A stretch of DNA of 64,000 nt from Plantago ovata (Eukaryota; Streptophyta; Magnoliopsida; Lamiales; Plantaginaceae): contig CM051458.1 of the NCBI GenBank assembly GCA_028274465.1, forward strand, positions 70,464,885 through 70,528,884. The letters are read 5' to 3'. This document shows, in pieces, positions 23,801 through 35,196 of the stretch. The position numbers and the translations under genes are program-made. Every line of letters begins with the position of its first letter. The stretch's first letter is position 1. The notes below the pieces were generated by a model. It had not been told where the DNA came from, did not search any database, and saw only the letters and a program-made list of their open reading frames with translations.

Positions 23801-25536
23801 TTTCTTCATGAGAGATTCTTTTCTGAGTAGATTCAGGATTAGGTAAAATGTAGAAGAAGTTATGAAGTTTGTCAAGCTTTGTAAGATTTTTATTTCTGCA
23901 CTCATTCTCATGATTATTCTTAATTCGTGAATTCTTCTTATAATGGGTTATGTTTCTTTTTTCATACCAGATTTCATAGAAGTTAAGAATTCCTTGTCTA
24001 TCTAAGAATAACCAGACAAAGTTAGACAAATCATTAATAGTCAAAGAAACGTACATGTTTCCTTCCAGATTTCCATCCTCAAACATTTCTATTACGCTCA
24101 TGTGAAATTGATCAAGAACATTTGTCGTACCTTGGGCTATGTCAGTTTCAACTTGGTCATGACTGAGACTTTGTTCCACCATTTGTACACCGTCTTTGTG
24201 AGTTGAATTAATCCTCATATGTATTGATATCCTGAACTCTATAAGTATTCCACTGGTGTTTATACGTCTCAGCATTACTAACTTCTCATCAGTTTTCCAT
24301 GGTTGGTTTATATCAGAGCAGTTTCCATATAATCCAGTTCCTGTGACAAGACATTCAATCCTGTCATTGTAGGTTATGTAACTATTTTTATAAATAATTA
24401 CCTGATGTTGAGAATCACAATGACTGCTTCTGATCTGATGGACTGATGATACTTCAATCAATGAAGATTTTAGCATTGAAACCCCTTTGATATTTAGTTT
24501 TTCAACATTAAAGTTTCTCCAAGCTATTCCTGTTTCATAACTTATACCGCCATAAACTTGAACTAGAGAATACGTTAGAAATTCTTTATAACATATCTTT
24601 GTAAGAAACAATATCATATTGAGCAGAATAACATAATAATCTATGATAGACATCGATGTTGTGTTAACTGTTGTAGCAAATTGATTATAACATTGCGTTT
24701 AGAACTCATCTCAAAACTGTAATAATGGGTACAACTGCATAGTTTATCATAACCTTTTCTAGACTTACAGTTCGAGTAATCTTCAATTTTTAATACCCTT
24801 TTCATCAACCATATTTTCATAGATTTTTCTGCGTTTCTTTTTCTGAGAAGACCTGGCTTTTTGCAAACAAAGTTATGCTTCTTGGAAAATATTCTTGTCT
24901 CAATTTTAATAGTTTCAACAATTTTTGCTAGTTTGAGACGAGTCAAAGTATTGTCATAAAGAACAGAGTTCCCAACTAGACAATAGAAGAAGTTAACAAC
25001 TTTGTAACGCAAATGATTACCCAAAATTTTTATTCCTAGATCAAGAATAACAACAAACTAAGGCGTTCTTCTCAGAGAAGATTTAACTATTTCACACAGA
25101 TTCATAGACGTTTCTTAAGATTTTTTGAGAATAATATATCAAGAGGTATGATTTTCTGAGAAAACCAGAAGGAAGTTTTAAGATAAATTTTCGAGAATAA
25201 GTACTGATGTTCAAATGAATTCCTAGTTTCTTTTATGCATAATCTTAAACAAAACAGATAATGCAAATAAGAAATATCCAGAATTTCTATGCTATAGAAA
25301 GTAGATCTCACCTTTGTCATGCTGCATAGAAATTCAGAATTTGAGAAAAGATCATCAGGCTCAAGAATCGGAAATATATACCTTTGACACATCAATTTCC
25401 AGAACTAGCTATCTAGGTTTTTGAGATGGATTCGTGTTGTGCTCTAGAAATCATAGCCAGATTCCATTCGACTTGGAAATTGATCACTCAATGCATTCAC
25501 CATAGTACCAAATCCAGTAACCAATGAATAGGTAAA
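20881..25536 (-). pseudogene. H pol region (Ty1/copia), heavily decayed
   Basis: AT-rich. The clearest piece is 23607-24653 (minus), which follows the copia layout: a pre-integrase part (ECLVTGTGLYGNC), the integrase core counterpart (MYVSLTINDLSNFVWLF, with VDD changed to IND), a worn DHG motif (NNHEN), and MLKTMNLSTVLWRDFVNMAC as in MLNEMNLP..FWAEAVNTAC. Catalytic residues are lost. Segments 24641-25024, 23003-23569, 22661-22939 and 22025-22465 on the same strand should be the rest of gag-pol, but I cannot assign domains. Plus-strand frames here are shadows. Confidence 0.6.
21285..21490. repeat. Degenerate tandem repeat in H (about 60 bp, 3-4 copies)
   Basis: Recurring elements TTTGTTTAA, a run of CACA-containing sequence, and GAAGCCCAAAGATTCTC (or worn forms) at roughly 60-bp spacing. 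In the same element, 3' of pol in its sense direction. No coding signal. Confidence 0.5.
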
Positions 25537-25551
25537 CCGGCTCTGATGCCA
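25537..25551 (-). other. Primer-binding site of H (tRNA-iMet, one change)
   Basis: The minus strand reads TGGCATCAGAGCCGG against the expected TGGTATCAGAGCCGG. It lies two bases from the LTR. Confidence 0.85.
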
Positions 25552-25553
25552 CA

Positions 25554-26519
25554 TGCAAAAACAACGATCCCTCCAGATTGGTACCTGCAGAAACTGTGTT
25601 CTCTTTTCAATTCAGAGTATAATGTTACGTACAATGTCAAGACCAATGTTTTTACAACAGTGCAGACAACATCGACTTGCTGTACTAAATAGTAAATACT
25701 GTAGCAGCGGAAAACATAAAGAACACAAAATTTCTTCTTCACAGGGATAAATAATTAATCCCTGTGCGGCCTCACGGCTAAATATCTATATAAGTAGAAG
25801 ACTACAATTCTATTTGATGTATCAAAGATAATCAAACAGTTTACAACGCTTACACGATAACTACAAAAACTTTGCAGTCCAATTCCAGCTAGTCCTAAAA
25901 CATTCACGTTCCAATGATGAACAAGAACAACAACCTAGAACATAGTCTAACTCGCTCAGAAGATTTGATGTATAAAATATGTAAACTAAAATCTTGAATC
26001 ATCAAATCTTCACACTGAACTTCCTTCTGTATTTATAGTGTAGCTTGGACGTGTGATACATCAGGAAGTTCACCAGATCTTGTTTCTTGTAAGAATGATC
26101 TTTATCTCTTCACTTGTTAATCCATCGGTTTAATCTTTGTGTTTATCTGATTGACTTAGAGACTCCTGGTCAAAGTAACTAGGTTACACGCACCAGAGTC
26201 CCAAGACCAATCAGAGACTTCAATCTTCATCTCTATCTCTTCGTGATATCTTTGTATTTTCTTTTTAAATAATATTGTTCTAATATTAAGTCCACCAATC
26301 ATCATGAACTTCGTCCAGCAAATCCAACCTGAACAAGGATACAAAAACTAACCAAAACCGTTGAACTAATTAAATTAGTGAAAGAAGGTAAAATATCATA
26401 AATATTTCTAAAGTGTAGAAAATCACTGTTAAGGTCACTGACAACACAACATTGGTCACAACAGTGATCTTTGACATTGACCATAACATTGTTCACTGTT
26501 TTTAGCCAAAACACCTGCA
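25554..26519 (-). repeat. 5' LTR of H (966 bp)
   Basis: Begins TGCAAAAACAACG next to the PBS; the other end is inferred at CACCTGCA (26519), where A gag sequence begins. It contains a minus-strand TATAAATA box (26030-26037) and, near its outer end, repeated ACATTG words (26440-26495). The right boundary could be off by a few bases. Confidence 0.7.
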
Positions 26520-28317
26520 CTTTCAACTACAACCAAGGAATGCCTAACATCACTCCAACAAAGATTTTCTCTCACCTTGGTGTTGTCAACAATGAGCCAA
26601 AGCAAAGAGTAAATGTGTTTGCTGAAAAATCGCAAAACATTGCTCTTACTGCCAAGCCTTCATCTTCTGAAAAGAAGAATGAAAAAAAGCCTGCTGATGA
26701 AAATGCTCTTGCAGTTAGAAACATGAAGAAGTTCATCAGCAAGGAGCTTGAAAGGCACAAAGCAAAAGAGAAGCTAAAGAAGCATCTTGGTAACAGTTAC
26801 AATAAGTACAAGACTGAAGCTAGCTCGTTGAACAAGAAAGCTCAGCAAGCAAATTCTTCTGAAGAACCAGCAGTTGGTAATGATCGTTGCTTTTATTGCA
26901 AAAAGCCTGGGCACTTCAAAGCAAATTGTCCTTTGCAGAAAGGGAAGTCTGCTGGAAAGAAGAAGAAGTTCAAAAAGGCTTTGATTGCTGAAGAAAAGAA
27001 GAAGCTTCAAGTAAAAATCAATGCCCTATGCATTGAGACAAGCTTTGAAGACAGTGAGGTAGAAAGTTCAGACACTGAAGAAGAGGAAGCTACACTGGAC
27101 GTTGAGATCGGCAAAGAAGTTTGTGGAATCGCCATGGGAGCTTACACGGATGTGTCAAACTATGAGTTTTGGCTCTGACTCTGACTCAGAAAGTGAATAT
27201 GACATTGACATTGATAGAATTCAAGGAGAAATCGAAAGATTTGAGAAAACTCTGAGCAAACAGCAAGAGAAACTGCAGAATGCTGAACTTCGGACCAAGC
27301 AAACTACTGAAAAGTATATTGTGCTAAGTGCTGAGCAGGAAGAAAAGATGCTGAAATATTGCATCTTAAGAAGCTAATTGCTGAAGCTGGAAAGAAGAAC
27401 ACTCAACTGTCAACAGAGTTAGAACAATACCAATCTTCAATTCCGAAGTTACTCGCTGAAATACAAGAGATGAAAAAGATGAAAGTCAATTTCAAATCTT
27501 ATGCAAATGCTAGTAACACTCTAACTGAAATAAATTCTTATTTGAGAGATCCATCTCAGTAAGAAGGTTTAGGTGGCACCTATGAAGGAGATGACGTGAT
27601 ACTCTTGAGCAAAGACAAATCACCAATAACCTTTGTTTGTGCTACTGATAGTGCTCAACCAGAACTCTATCAAATTGGTCAATCTAAGATTGCTGAAACA
27701 AGCAATCAAGTACCTATGACCGAGAAGCCCGTTGTTGCTACTCAAAGTAACAAGACTTTAAAAGGAAAATAGGTTGTTGAAAACCAATCTGGTAAGAAAA
27801 TGGTTGTTGACAAGCAATCTGCAAAACACGTTGCTGAAAAGCAATTTGTTAAGCCTAAAGGCAAGATTACTGAAAGAAGTAATCAGAAGACATTTGCTGA
27901 CAAACCTGAATCAAGTAAGGTTGCTGAAACAAAGACTCAGCGTTCTCCCAAAAGTGGACTTGGTTACAAGAATAAACAAAACAAATCTTCCACGAGTACA
28001 AGCAGAGTCAGCAAAGATACTTCAAAGAACTGAACAAATCCAAGCCTATGAGTACTAACAATACTCAGAATGCTAGGACTAGACTAAACCTTGCTATAAA
28101 AGAACTTACTGAAAAGTATATTCAACAAAAGGGAAAACGAAACAAGACACCACATCAGAAAGTGGATTTGAACAACAATGATCAAAAGTCTTTTGGTTCT
28201 AAATCATCTAGTTCCTCAACAAGTAGGAAACAAATCAAGATTGAAAAAGTCAAGAATTGGGTTTCCACTGGACGCTTTCTTGAACATGTTAATGGACATC
28301 CAATCATGGATAATTAA
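26520..28317 (+). pseudogene. A gag, C-terminal part (copia), frameshifted
   Basis: The first stretch to 27175 is lysine-rich and has a CCHC zinc knuckle (CFYCKKPGHFKANC, starting at 26888), the RNA-binding nucleocapsid. A coiled-coil-like part follows in other frames (27180-27350, 27359-27562), then a low-complexity K/S/T-rich linker (27563-28317) with a TAG near 27770 and further frame changes. Gag would be fused to protease downstream. The N-terminus is missing, cut by H. Confidence 0.78.
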
Positions 28318-28346
28318 CTTGTTTGTTCTTGATTGTGCAGACTTCA

Positions 28347-29849
28347 GCCACGGAGACAAACAATGCAATTTGGCACTTTGACAGTGGTTGCGGGAAGCAC
28401 ATGACGGACAACAAGTAAAACCTTATAAACTTTAGACGGTGGTCTAATGGTCCAACAATAATGTTTGCTGGTGGAGAACTTACCCCTACAAAAGGCTTTG
28501 GAGATGTCAAGATTGGTTGCATAACTATCAAAGGACTCCTACACGTCAAGAATCTCAAGTTCAATTTGTTTAGCATGAGTCAGTTTGCTGACAAAAGATA
28601 TTTCATAAATATCAAGAGTGATGAATGTAGACTCATTGACTTTGAGACCAAAACGGCAATTCTAATTGCTAGAAGAACTGGAAGTCTATATAATGTGGAC
28701 TGGTCTTCAGTAATCATTGAAAAATGTCTAGTTGCTGACCAAGGAGGCCTTGCTGAAAATGCATGGCTTTGGCATAAAAGAACAAGTCACCTGAATTTCA
28801 AGACGCTGAATAAGCTGTCTAAGAAAGGACTTGTAGTTGGACTACCCAAACTTACTTACAAGAAGGACGGAGTTTGGTCAGCTTGTCAGCAAGGAAAGCA
28901 AACAAAGTCTTCTTTCAAGAAAAAATCGTTCCAGTCAACTACAAAGCCTCTACAGTTGTTACATATGGATTTGTTTGAACCCTCAGCAACACGTTATGTA
29001 GGCAAGAACTATGGTCTAGTTTTTGTGGATGATTACTCAAGATTCACTTGGGTTATATTCATCAAGCACAAATCACAAACTAAAAATGAAATACCTAACC
29101 TTCTGAATAAGCTTGAAGTCATGAAAAATGACAAGGTACAAATCATTCGAACTGATCATGGTACTGAGTTTGTAAACCAGTACATAACTGAGTATTGCAC
29201 TTCTAAAGGCATAGAACATCAATTATCTTCAGTAAGAGCCCCTCAGTAAAATGGAGTTGCTAAAAGGAAGAACCAAACCCTTAAGGAAGCTACAAGGACT
29301 ATGCTTGCTGACACTGAAATAAGTGAATCCTATTTGGTTGAAGCTGTTGATACAGCTTGCTACACTTAGAATAGATGCTTGATCAACGAAGAGTACAATA
29401 GAACTTCTTATGAGATATTTATTGGTAGACCTCCAAGTATCACACATCTAAGAGTGTTTGGTTGTAAGTGTTTTGTTCTTAACAATGGTAGAGAATATCT
29501 AAGGACATTTCAACCAAAAGCAGACAAAGCTATTTTTCTTGGTTATTCCTTGCATAGCAAAGCTTATAGAGTTTACAACAAGAAAGCACAAAAGATTGAA
29601 GAATCAGTGCATGTTGTTTTCCATGAAAAGAAACAAGGAGTTCCTACTGAGAAAGAAGTTTCAGAAAGTATGAAAAAGCTGATCATACAAGAACAGGAAG
29701 CTGAGAAAGGAGCTAAAAAAGCCAAACTCATTGAGCTAGATGATGAATCTGACGATGAAAGGCCAAGGCCAACTAATGACAAGACGAATGTAGTTCATGA
29801 CAAGGAATTTCCAGCAAAAGACTCGTTGCTCCTGAGGTTCCTGAAATAG
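28347..29849 (+). pseudogene. A protease and integrase (Ty1/copia pol, first half)
   Basis: The protease active site is in WHFDSGCGKHMTDNK (about 28371). A pre-integrase zinc-binding part carries WLWHKRTSHLNF (about 28768). The integrase core has LLHMDLF, VDDYSRFTW and DHGTEF. The third acidic residue, expected in the motif NGVVERKN, is lysine (AAA, 29262-29264), so the DDE triad is broken. In-frame stops: TAA 28416-28418, TAA 29247-29249 and TAG 29367-29369; at the last two the expected codons are CAA and CAG. The frame continues through FGCKCFVLN and FLGYS, typical of copia, to 29849. Confidence 0.88.
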
Positions 29850-29873
29850 GGAAATCACCTGTGCTTACCGAAG

Positions 29874-29878
29874 AGTTA
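29874..29878. repeat. Target-site duplication of F, left copy (AGTTA)
   Basis: Matches 36559-36563 on the right of F. Confidence 0.9.
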
Positions 29879-31271
29879 TGATGATGTCGTTTTTCACCAA
29901 TTAAATTTGTTTAAAAGCCTAAGAACACTTATCACTACAAAAACTAGAGTGCAATGGCAAGTTGTCCCCGAGTGTCGTTCTTTGGGACCTAACGTGGCTT
30001 TGCTTGAGGTTTTTGCTAGTAATTTCAGTCAACGAGTTCAAATGTTTATAGAATCGTTTTCTTTGAACAAAGCAACGAGAAATCAGATTGTTGTAATCAA
30101 GTTTGGAAAGTGGTTGGTGGTAATACACATGCATGTGTTACGAATATGCTCACAAGTTCAGTGCGTAAAACCTTCGATCAAGTCTGCTAAGCAACTCGTC
30201 TAGGTAACTTTCAAGACACACATCATAAAAGACCACTATCCATACTTTAGAGGTGCTTGTCACTAACACCATTTATCTAGCATGCTGCAAATCTCTAACA
30301 TACAATCCTATAGCTTTCATTGACCAAGAGTTTGTCACTATACTCAATTCGAATATATTTTATAGGCAACTAAGAATCATATGAAGGAATTTGCAGCACG
30401 ATTGAATCACAATCTCATGTAAGCATAAACATAACCCATAGTATGCATATTCTACATTCTACCACCAACACAAAAGATTTAGCTACTCATATTCATCAAC
30501 ATAGACATCAATTCATATGAATAATAATCAGAATACATCATATCAAACTACAAGACAAGAGGGTGATACAAGTTACCACCAAAGCTGTCACTAATCGGTG
30601 GAAAGCAAAGAAAACATCTCCGTAGATGATTACAAAGGATGAATTCCAATCAAAATCTTGAATCCCAAGCTAAAATACAATGTAATATGAGTTTTCTCTG
30701 AGTTTTGGGGCTTACGAGGTCTCCAAAACGAAGCTACAGTTCAAAAGATATTCAAAAAATGACTGGAGATCTGATCTAAGAAGGAAAATCCGAAAACGTA
30801 ACCGCTGCCAAGCGGACCGCTTGGAGAAGCCAAGCGGAGCGCTTGGCAAGCGAAGCGCTTTGGCACTCCAAGTGCTTCGCTTGGTTTCTGTGCAAAGCTC
30901 CTGGAAAATGAAGCGGAGCGCTTCACTATTCCAGGCGCTTAGCTTGGCTCCTGGGCAGATTTTTATCTTCAAACTCAATCTTTTTGCCCTCGCACGGCCC
31001 TCGAGTGCCTTGGACTCATCCTTCTCGATGCTTATTGGTGCTCAGACACTTACGAACAAGCCACGGAGATTGGGGAACTTCAACGGGGCCATCTTTTCCA
31101 TCAAAAAGGCTCGTTTTTAGCTCCAAAAATGCCGTTTCGTACCTAAGTGCCTGAAAATGCAGAAAACACAAAACGTGACACTATTCTACAAAACTAACCA
31201 AAAAACAAGGCTAAAAGATAGCAAAAGAAGGTAAAAAAGACAAGATGAACGCGTTAAAAATACGTTCATCA
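29879..31271 (-). repeat. 3' LTR of F (1393 bp)
   Basis: Starts TGATGATGTCG and ends TACGTTCATCA. Similar to 35197-36558, with the main length difference in the CCAAGCG dyad block (30808-30955). Confidence 0.9.
30808..30955 (-). promoter_or_regulatory. CCAAGCG-type dyad cassette in the F 3' LTR
   Basis: First unit CCAAGCGGACCGCTTGG (30808-30824) has perfect 8-bp arms; several variants follow. The other LTR keeps a shortened version at 36135-36235. Confidence 0.72.
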
Positions 31272-32006
31272 AACTCCCCAAACCAAACCTTTGCTTGTCC
31301 TCAAGCAACAAAACTATCCTAAATGCAACACAAAAGGAGTCTCATGCCAAGTAAAGTGAACTAATCTATTGAATCTACCAAACGCTTATGAACAAAACCA
31401 AATGAACATGACATGCAAATAGGTTGAAGTATGCCTCGATTGCGAATATACACATTCTCAAGTGCACTTGGTTAAACAAAGGAGTCTCACGTAACATCTT
31501 CTACCTGGACCTGGTCAGTGACGACACAATGATGCATGTTATCATACTACAATTGCCCCGTGCCTATGAAACTGAGGGCTTACTACTGTTCACCAAGCGA
31601 GACTTTTTCCTCAAGAGAGGGCGAACCAATACTGGCTCTCATCAAACGAAGGAGGGTTCCCTTAGAAAGATAACACTCCCCTATTCTACCCAGACTCTCA
31701 AGAATGAGCCTCTTTCAACCACTTCTTGAATAGCAAGACGAGGGTAGTCAAGAACAGGCCTTGGACAAAGGCGACACGAAACGAAAGATAGAATTTACAA
31801 CTCGATAACTTCACAAGGACAAAATATTTACATGACACTTGACACTACGAGACTGCTTTTGGCTTGCAACGACCCTTCTTTTGCTTTTGGGTCTTATTCT
31901 TTATTTTCTTTCTTCTTCTTTTTTGTTTGTTTTCTTTTTTCTTTTCTTTTTTTTTTTTTTTATATAGGGGCAAGCAGCAGTACTATGTGTCAAAAACACC
32001 TCCCCA

Positions 32007-32028
32007 AACCTATTCAAAAGAATAAGTT
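32007..32028. repeat. F hairpin 1 (one mismatch)
   Basis: Arms AACCTATTC and GAATAAGTT around AAAA; one base of the right arm differs from the consensus. Confidence 0.75.
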
Positions 32029-32084
32029 TGAGCACAAAGACAAAAAAGAAAAAGGAAAGACTCTTTTACAAAGACACCTCCCCA

Positions 32085-32106
32085 AACCTATTCGAAAGAA
32101 TAGGTT
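32085..32106. repeat. F hairpin 2
   Basis: Perfect arms AACCTATTC and GAATAGGTT, loop GAAA. Confidence 0.85.
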
Positions 32107-32196
32107 GGGACACAAAACAAAAAGAAAAAGAAAAAGGGAAACTTTACAACGACTCAAAGACGAAAGACAAGATCAAATAAGGCAACCCCCTCCCCA

Positions 32197-32218
32197 AACC
32201 TATTCGATAGAATAGGTT
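32197..32218. repeat. F hairpin 3
   Basis: Perfect arms AACCTATTC and GAATAGGTT, loop GATA. Confidence 0.85.
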
Positions 32219-32907
32219 TAATACAAGGAATCTCACACCTCACACTACCTCCTTCCTAGGCATTTGGCAATCTCTAATCGAGGTGAAGAACTTGTCGCCT
32301 CTTACGTACATAATTACACGGGTTACAACCATAGACTCTAACATACATCATTTTATAAGGCCGTCATGAACCGCAGCAGAAGAAACACCACTCAAGGTGA
32401 TGTCGAGACTATTAAGCTTAACTAGTGCACATGCGAATGTGACAAACCAAGCGAGACAAGCCTCAAACTACTTGCAAAGTGATGCAACATATGATCAATG
32501 GTCATAAACACTTAGTCTACTCAATAGAAAAGTTCAAAAGACTTGGCAATAAACTCCACACACAACAGCGTGCAACAACTGATCTAAGGATGATATGCAT
32601 GCAAAAATTTGAAAAAACACGACAAATCACATGAACTTGAGTAAAATCAGGCATGTACGAACCACACAAGCATATAGTACTGAAAATCCAATACCCCCTC
32701 CCCAAACCTAAACTTTTGCTCGTCCTCGAGCAAAGAAAAGTTGAATGAAAAGGAAAAATTGGATTGAATGTACACTTCCCTGAGATAAAGGTTCGTGTCC
32801 AATCTCCTATATATGAGTAGTACCTGAAAGGACTCAAGAAACAAGTGAAAACGGGTGCGCAAAGGTGAGAAGAATAGAAAAAACGAGGAAAATCTGGGTA
32901 CAGGGTC

Positions 32908-33060
32908 CAGGCGGACCGCTTGGCGGGAGCCAAGCGGTTCGCTTGACAAGCGGGGCGCTTGGGAGGTTCCAAGCGCTCCGCTTGAATTTCCAGAAAGTTA
33001 CAAAACTTTCTGGAATTTCAAGCGGACCGCTTGGCCCTTCCAAGCGCTTCGCTTGGCTCT
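32908..33060. repeat. Internal CCAAGCG dyad array of F
   Basis: About six half or full dyads of CCAAGCG-NNN-CGCTTGG type, with a separate inverted repeat in the middle (CCAGAAAGTT...AACTTTCTGG, about 32990-33015). It repeats the LTR motif inside the element, between gag-protease and the 3' region. Confidence 0.75.
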
Positions 33061-33278
33061 GTTTCCAGATTTTCAACGTTTTTTTTTTTTCTTTCCTATC
33101 TTAAATCACCTAAAGCACCAAGACAAAAACTAGACTAAACGAATCACAATAAAAGGCACACAGGCTACAACTACAAAAGCAAATAAAGAGAGCTAACTAA
33201 ATGCAAAACACTTACCACCTCGGGTTGCCTCCCGAGAAGCGCCTTTGTTTACACGTCGTTGGCTCGACTCTTCAAGGC

Positions 33279-35000
33279 TCAATTGAGGTTGAATTCATAT
33301 TGGGTACTAGACTTCCCCATCAATGCCCTCTTTAATCGGTGAAATCCCTGAACATTTGAACGAAGGAATAGAGAACCAAAGTATCCTATAAGTTTGTTAG
33401 TGCAAGTCTTCTCAACACATGAATTAACAATGGCTCGCAACATGTGTCGCTTGCCATCTACCTCAAAACTACATGTACGACGGTACATGTCAATCACCAT
33501 GTGCACCTTATTGATGAAGGCTCTTCCCAACAGGACCACATCCTTAAGATTGGCTTCCGAAGTCGGCATAACTATGAAGCTCGTCTTCACCTCAACACCG
33601 GCAACTGTAATAACCAAGTCTTCGAGAACTCCCAAAGGTCTCCTCATAGACCCATCAACAAGTTGAACCATAGCTTTCATAGGCTTCAAACCAGTCAACC
33701 GGGACTCTTCATACACATTCATCGGCAAGACATTGACTCCAGCTCCTGTGTCCAATGTAGCCAATATACCATCCTTCGTGCCAAGACCGATTTCCACATC
33801 GAAGCTCTCAAGTGCGGGTACTTCCACCATCTCATCCTCAGACGATGAGCTTTCTTCTTCAATATGTGAAGCTTCTTCCTCAACCATAGAGGGCTTAGGC
33901 TCCTCGTTAGCAACGCAAGGCTCAGAGATTTCCTTGCTACTTGGAACCTCTACTCGTGCTCCTTCTCTTGTGACCGTGATCTCAACTGGAATATTAGTCA
34001 CCACCGTGATGGCCATAGCTCTCTCGGTATTACCCAAAAGCTTGTCTTGCTCAGGACTAGCTCCTCTATCAATGAGCTCTTGCAACTTCCTGTTAAGAGA
34101 AGAAGTACTAGCCTCCAAGTTCTCAAACCGCTTCTCGTTCATAGCCTGATTCTTGTAATTAGATTCCATAAACTTGTCGGTCTTTTCTACCAAGCTTTGC
34201 ACCATGGTGACCAAAGAGGATGGAGCATATCCGGGTACCCCATAGTTTACCTCAGCATGTTGACGTTGATTGGCGAATCCTTGCTCATAGTCATCACCAC
34301 GACCCACTTTCTCTTCAAAAGCCGCTATGGGTTCTTCTCTAGGTTCTTTTGAATGAATCTTGGCTCTTATATTCCGGTTCTGAGAATTCCGGTACATTAT
34401 ATCCAACTTAGCTTGAGCTTGACTCGGAAACAACTCTCCCATGCTTCCTCCACAAATGCTATCCACTTGTGCTTGAACACCAGGATGCAAACCATTATAG
34501 AAGAATTGGATGAGCTGACCTCCATCGAATCCGTGATGTGGGCACCGATATTGCAACCCCTTAAACCGATCATAAGCCTCATGGAAAGCTTCATCATACT
34601 TCTGATCAAAAGTGCTGATTTGTCTCTTCATAACCATAGTCTTGGAAGCGGGATAATACCGATCCATAAATTTTTCAAACACTTGAGCCCATGTGGTCAA
34701 AGATCCAGCTTCTAAGGATCTCAACCAAGCCTTCGCTCTATCCCAACCTCCCATAGCGAAAACCTTCATCCGCAAATCATCATCAGTAATTCCATCCGGT
34801 CTAGGCAAGTAGGGCACGAAATTCTCTAAGTCATTCACATAACCAATGACGTCCTCATTGTCCACGCCATAGAAATTGGGTAATTGCTGGAACACGTGTC
34901 CTTTAAGCTCCAGATTCCTCGTTGCATCATTGAGAACAATAGCTGGACCACTAGGCCCAACCGTAACTTTTGAGAGTAACTTCAGTGGTTGCTCAGCCAT
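33279..35000 (-). CDS. F gag-protease polyprotein (573 codons)
   Basis: Open throughout, starting MAEQPLKLLSKVTVGPSGP at 35000. The capsid-type gag domain (residues ~18-200) has FYGVDNEDVIGYVNDLENF, KVFAMGGWDRAKAWLRSL, CPHHGF and FFYNGL. A linker with acidic repeats follows (EEESSSSEDEMVE). The aspartic protease has active site LDTGAGVNVLPMN at about residue 420 and ends near VLLGRAFINKV. No CCHC knuckle is seen, unlike E3. The intact frame suggests F is younger than E3. It acts in particle assembly and maturation; RT must be supplied in trans. The ORF may run a little past the natural protease end. Confidence 0.9.
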   Translation of the reverse strand: MAEQPLKLLSKVTVGPSGPAIVLNDATRNLELKGHVFQQLPNFYGVDNEDVIGYVNDLENFVPYLPRPDGITDDDLRMKVFAMGGWDRAKAWLRSLEAGSLTTWAQVFEKFMDRYYPASKTMVMKRQISTFDQKYDEAFHEAYDRFKGLQYRCPHHGFDGGQLIQFFYNGLHPGVQAQVDSICGGSMGELFPSQAQAKLDIMYRNSQNRNIRAKIHSKEPREEPIAAFEEKVGRGDDYEQGFANQRQHAEVNYGVPGYAPSSLVTMVQSLVEKTDKFMESNYKNQAMNEKRFENLEASTSSLNRKLQELIDRGASPEQDKLLGNTERAMAITVVTNIPVEITVTREGARVEVPSSKEISEPCVANEEPKPSMVEEEASHIEEESSSSEDEMVEVPALESFDVEIGLGTKDGILATLDTGAGVNVLPMNVYEESRLTGLKPMKAMVQLVDGSMRRPLGVLEDLVITVAGVEVKTSFIVMPTSEANLKDVVLLGRAFINKVHMVIDMYRRTCSFEVDGKRHMLRAIVNSCVEKTCTNKLIGYFGSLFLRSNVQGFHRLKRALMGKSSTQYEFNLN

Positions 35001-35175
35001 CTCGCCTGAAATCTAGTGCAATCAACACAACACTTAGACAAGGATTAGTTCCCGTTAGTGAAACAAAAACCAGAACACATAGAATTAAGCACAAAGAAAT
35101 AGGGGGAAAGAAATGGGGTGAGAAAGTGATGTTGGCTGAAAAACCAAAACAAAAACACCAACCAAAGGAGTTAAG

Positions 35176-35193
35176 TCCCCGGCAACGGCGCCA
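35176..35193 (-). other. Primer-binding site of F (tRNA-Asp)
   Basis: The minus strand reads TGGCGCCGTTGCCGGGGA, identical to that of L1; a three-base spacer precedes the LTR. Confidence 0.9.
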
Positions 35194-35196
35194 AAT

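Larger units (their letters stand above)
11374..26519 (-). mobile_element. H: old minus-strand Ty1/copia element, interrupted by T and bounded left by E3
   Basis: From right to left: 5' LTR 25554-26519, PBS 25537-25551, decayed pol (20881-25536), then a 3' ORF (11580-13383) split from pol by T. Polypurine tract and 3' LTR would lie left of E3, outside the window. The right border interrupts the gag of element A. Grouping pol and the 3' ORF into one element rests on orientation and continuity once T is removed; C has the same arrangement. Confidence 0.7.
31272..33278 (-). other. F 3' region: polypurine tract, hairpins, low complexity, dyads
   Basis: Polypurine tract at 31272-31284 (reverse of AACTCCCCAAACC). 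Blocks shared with E3 and G (about 31625-31665), a T-rich run (31900-31965), three hairpins and the internal dyad array 32908-33060. I see no downstream ORF like that of E3; reading frames across the dyads are artefacts of the repeat. Confidence 0.75.

Noticed and set aside
32517-33133. Open frames across the F dyad array on both strands
   Set aside because: Stop-free only because the repeat lacks stops; translations are repeated LGK/RSA words without conservation.
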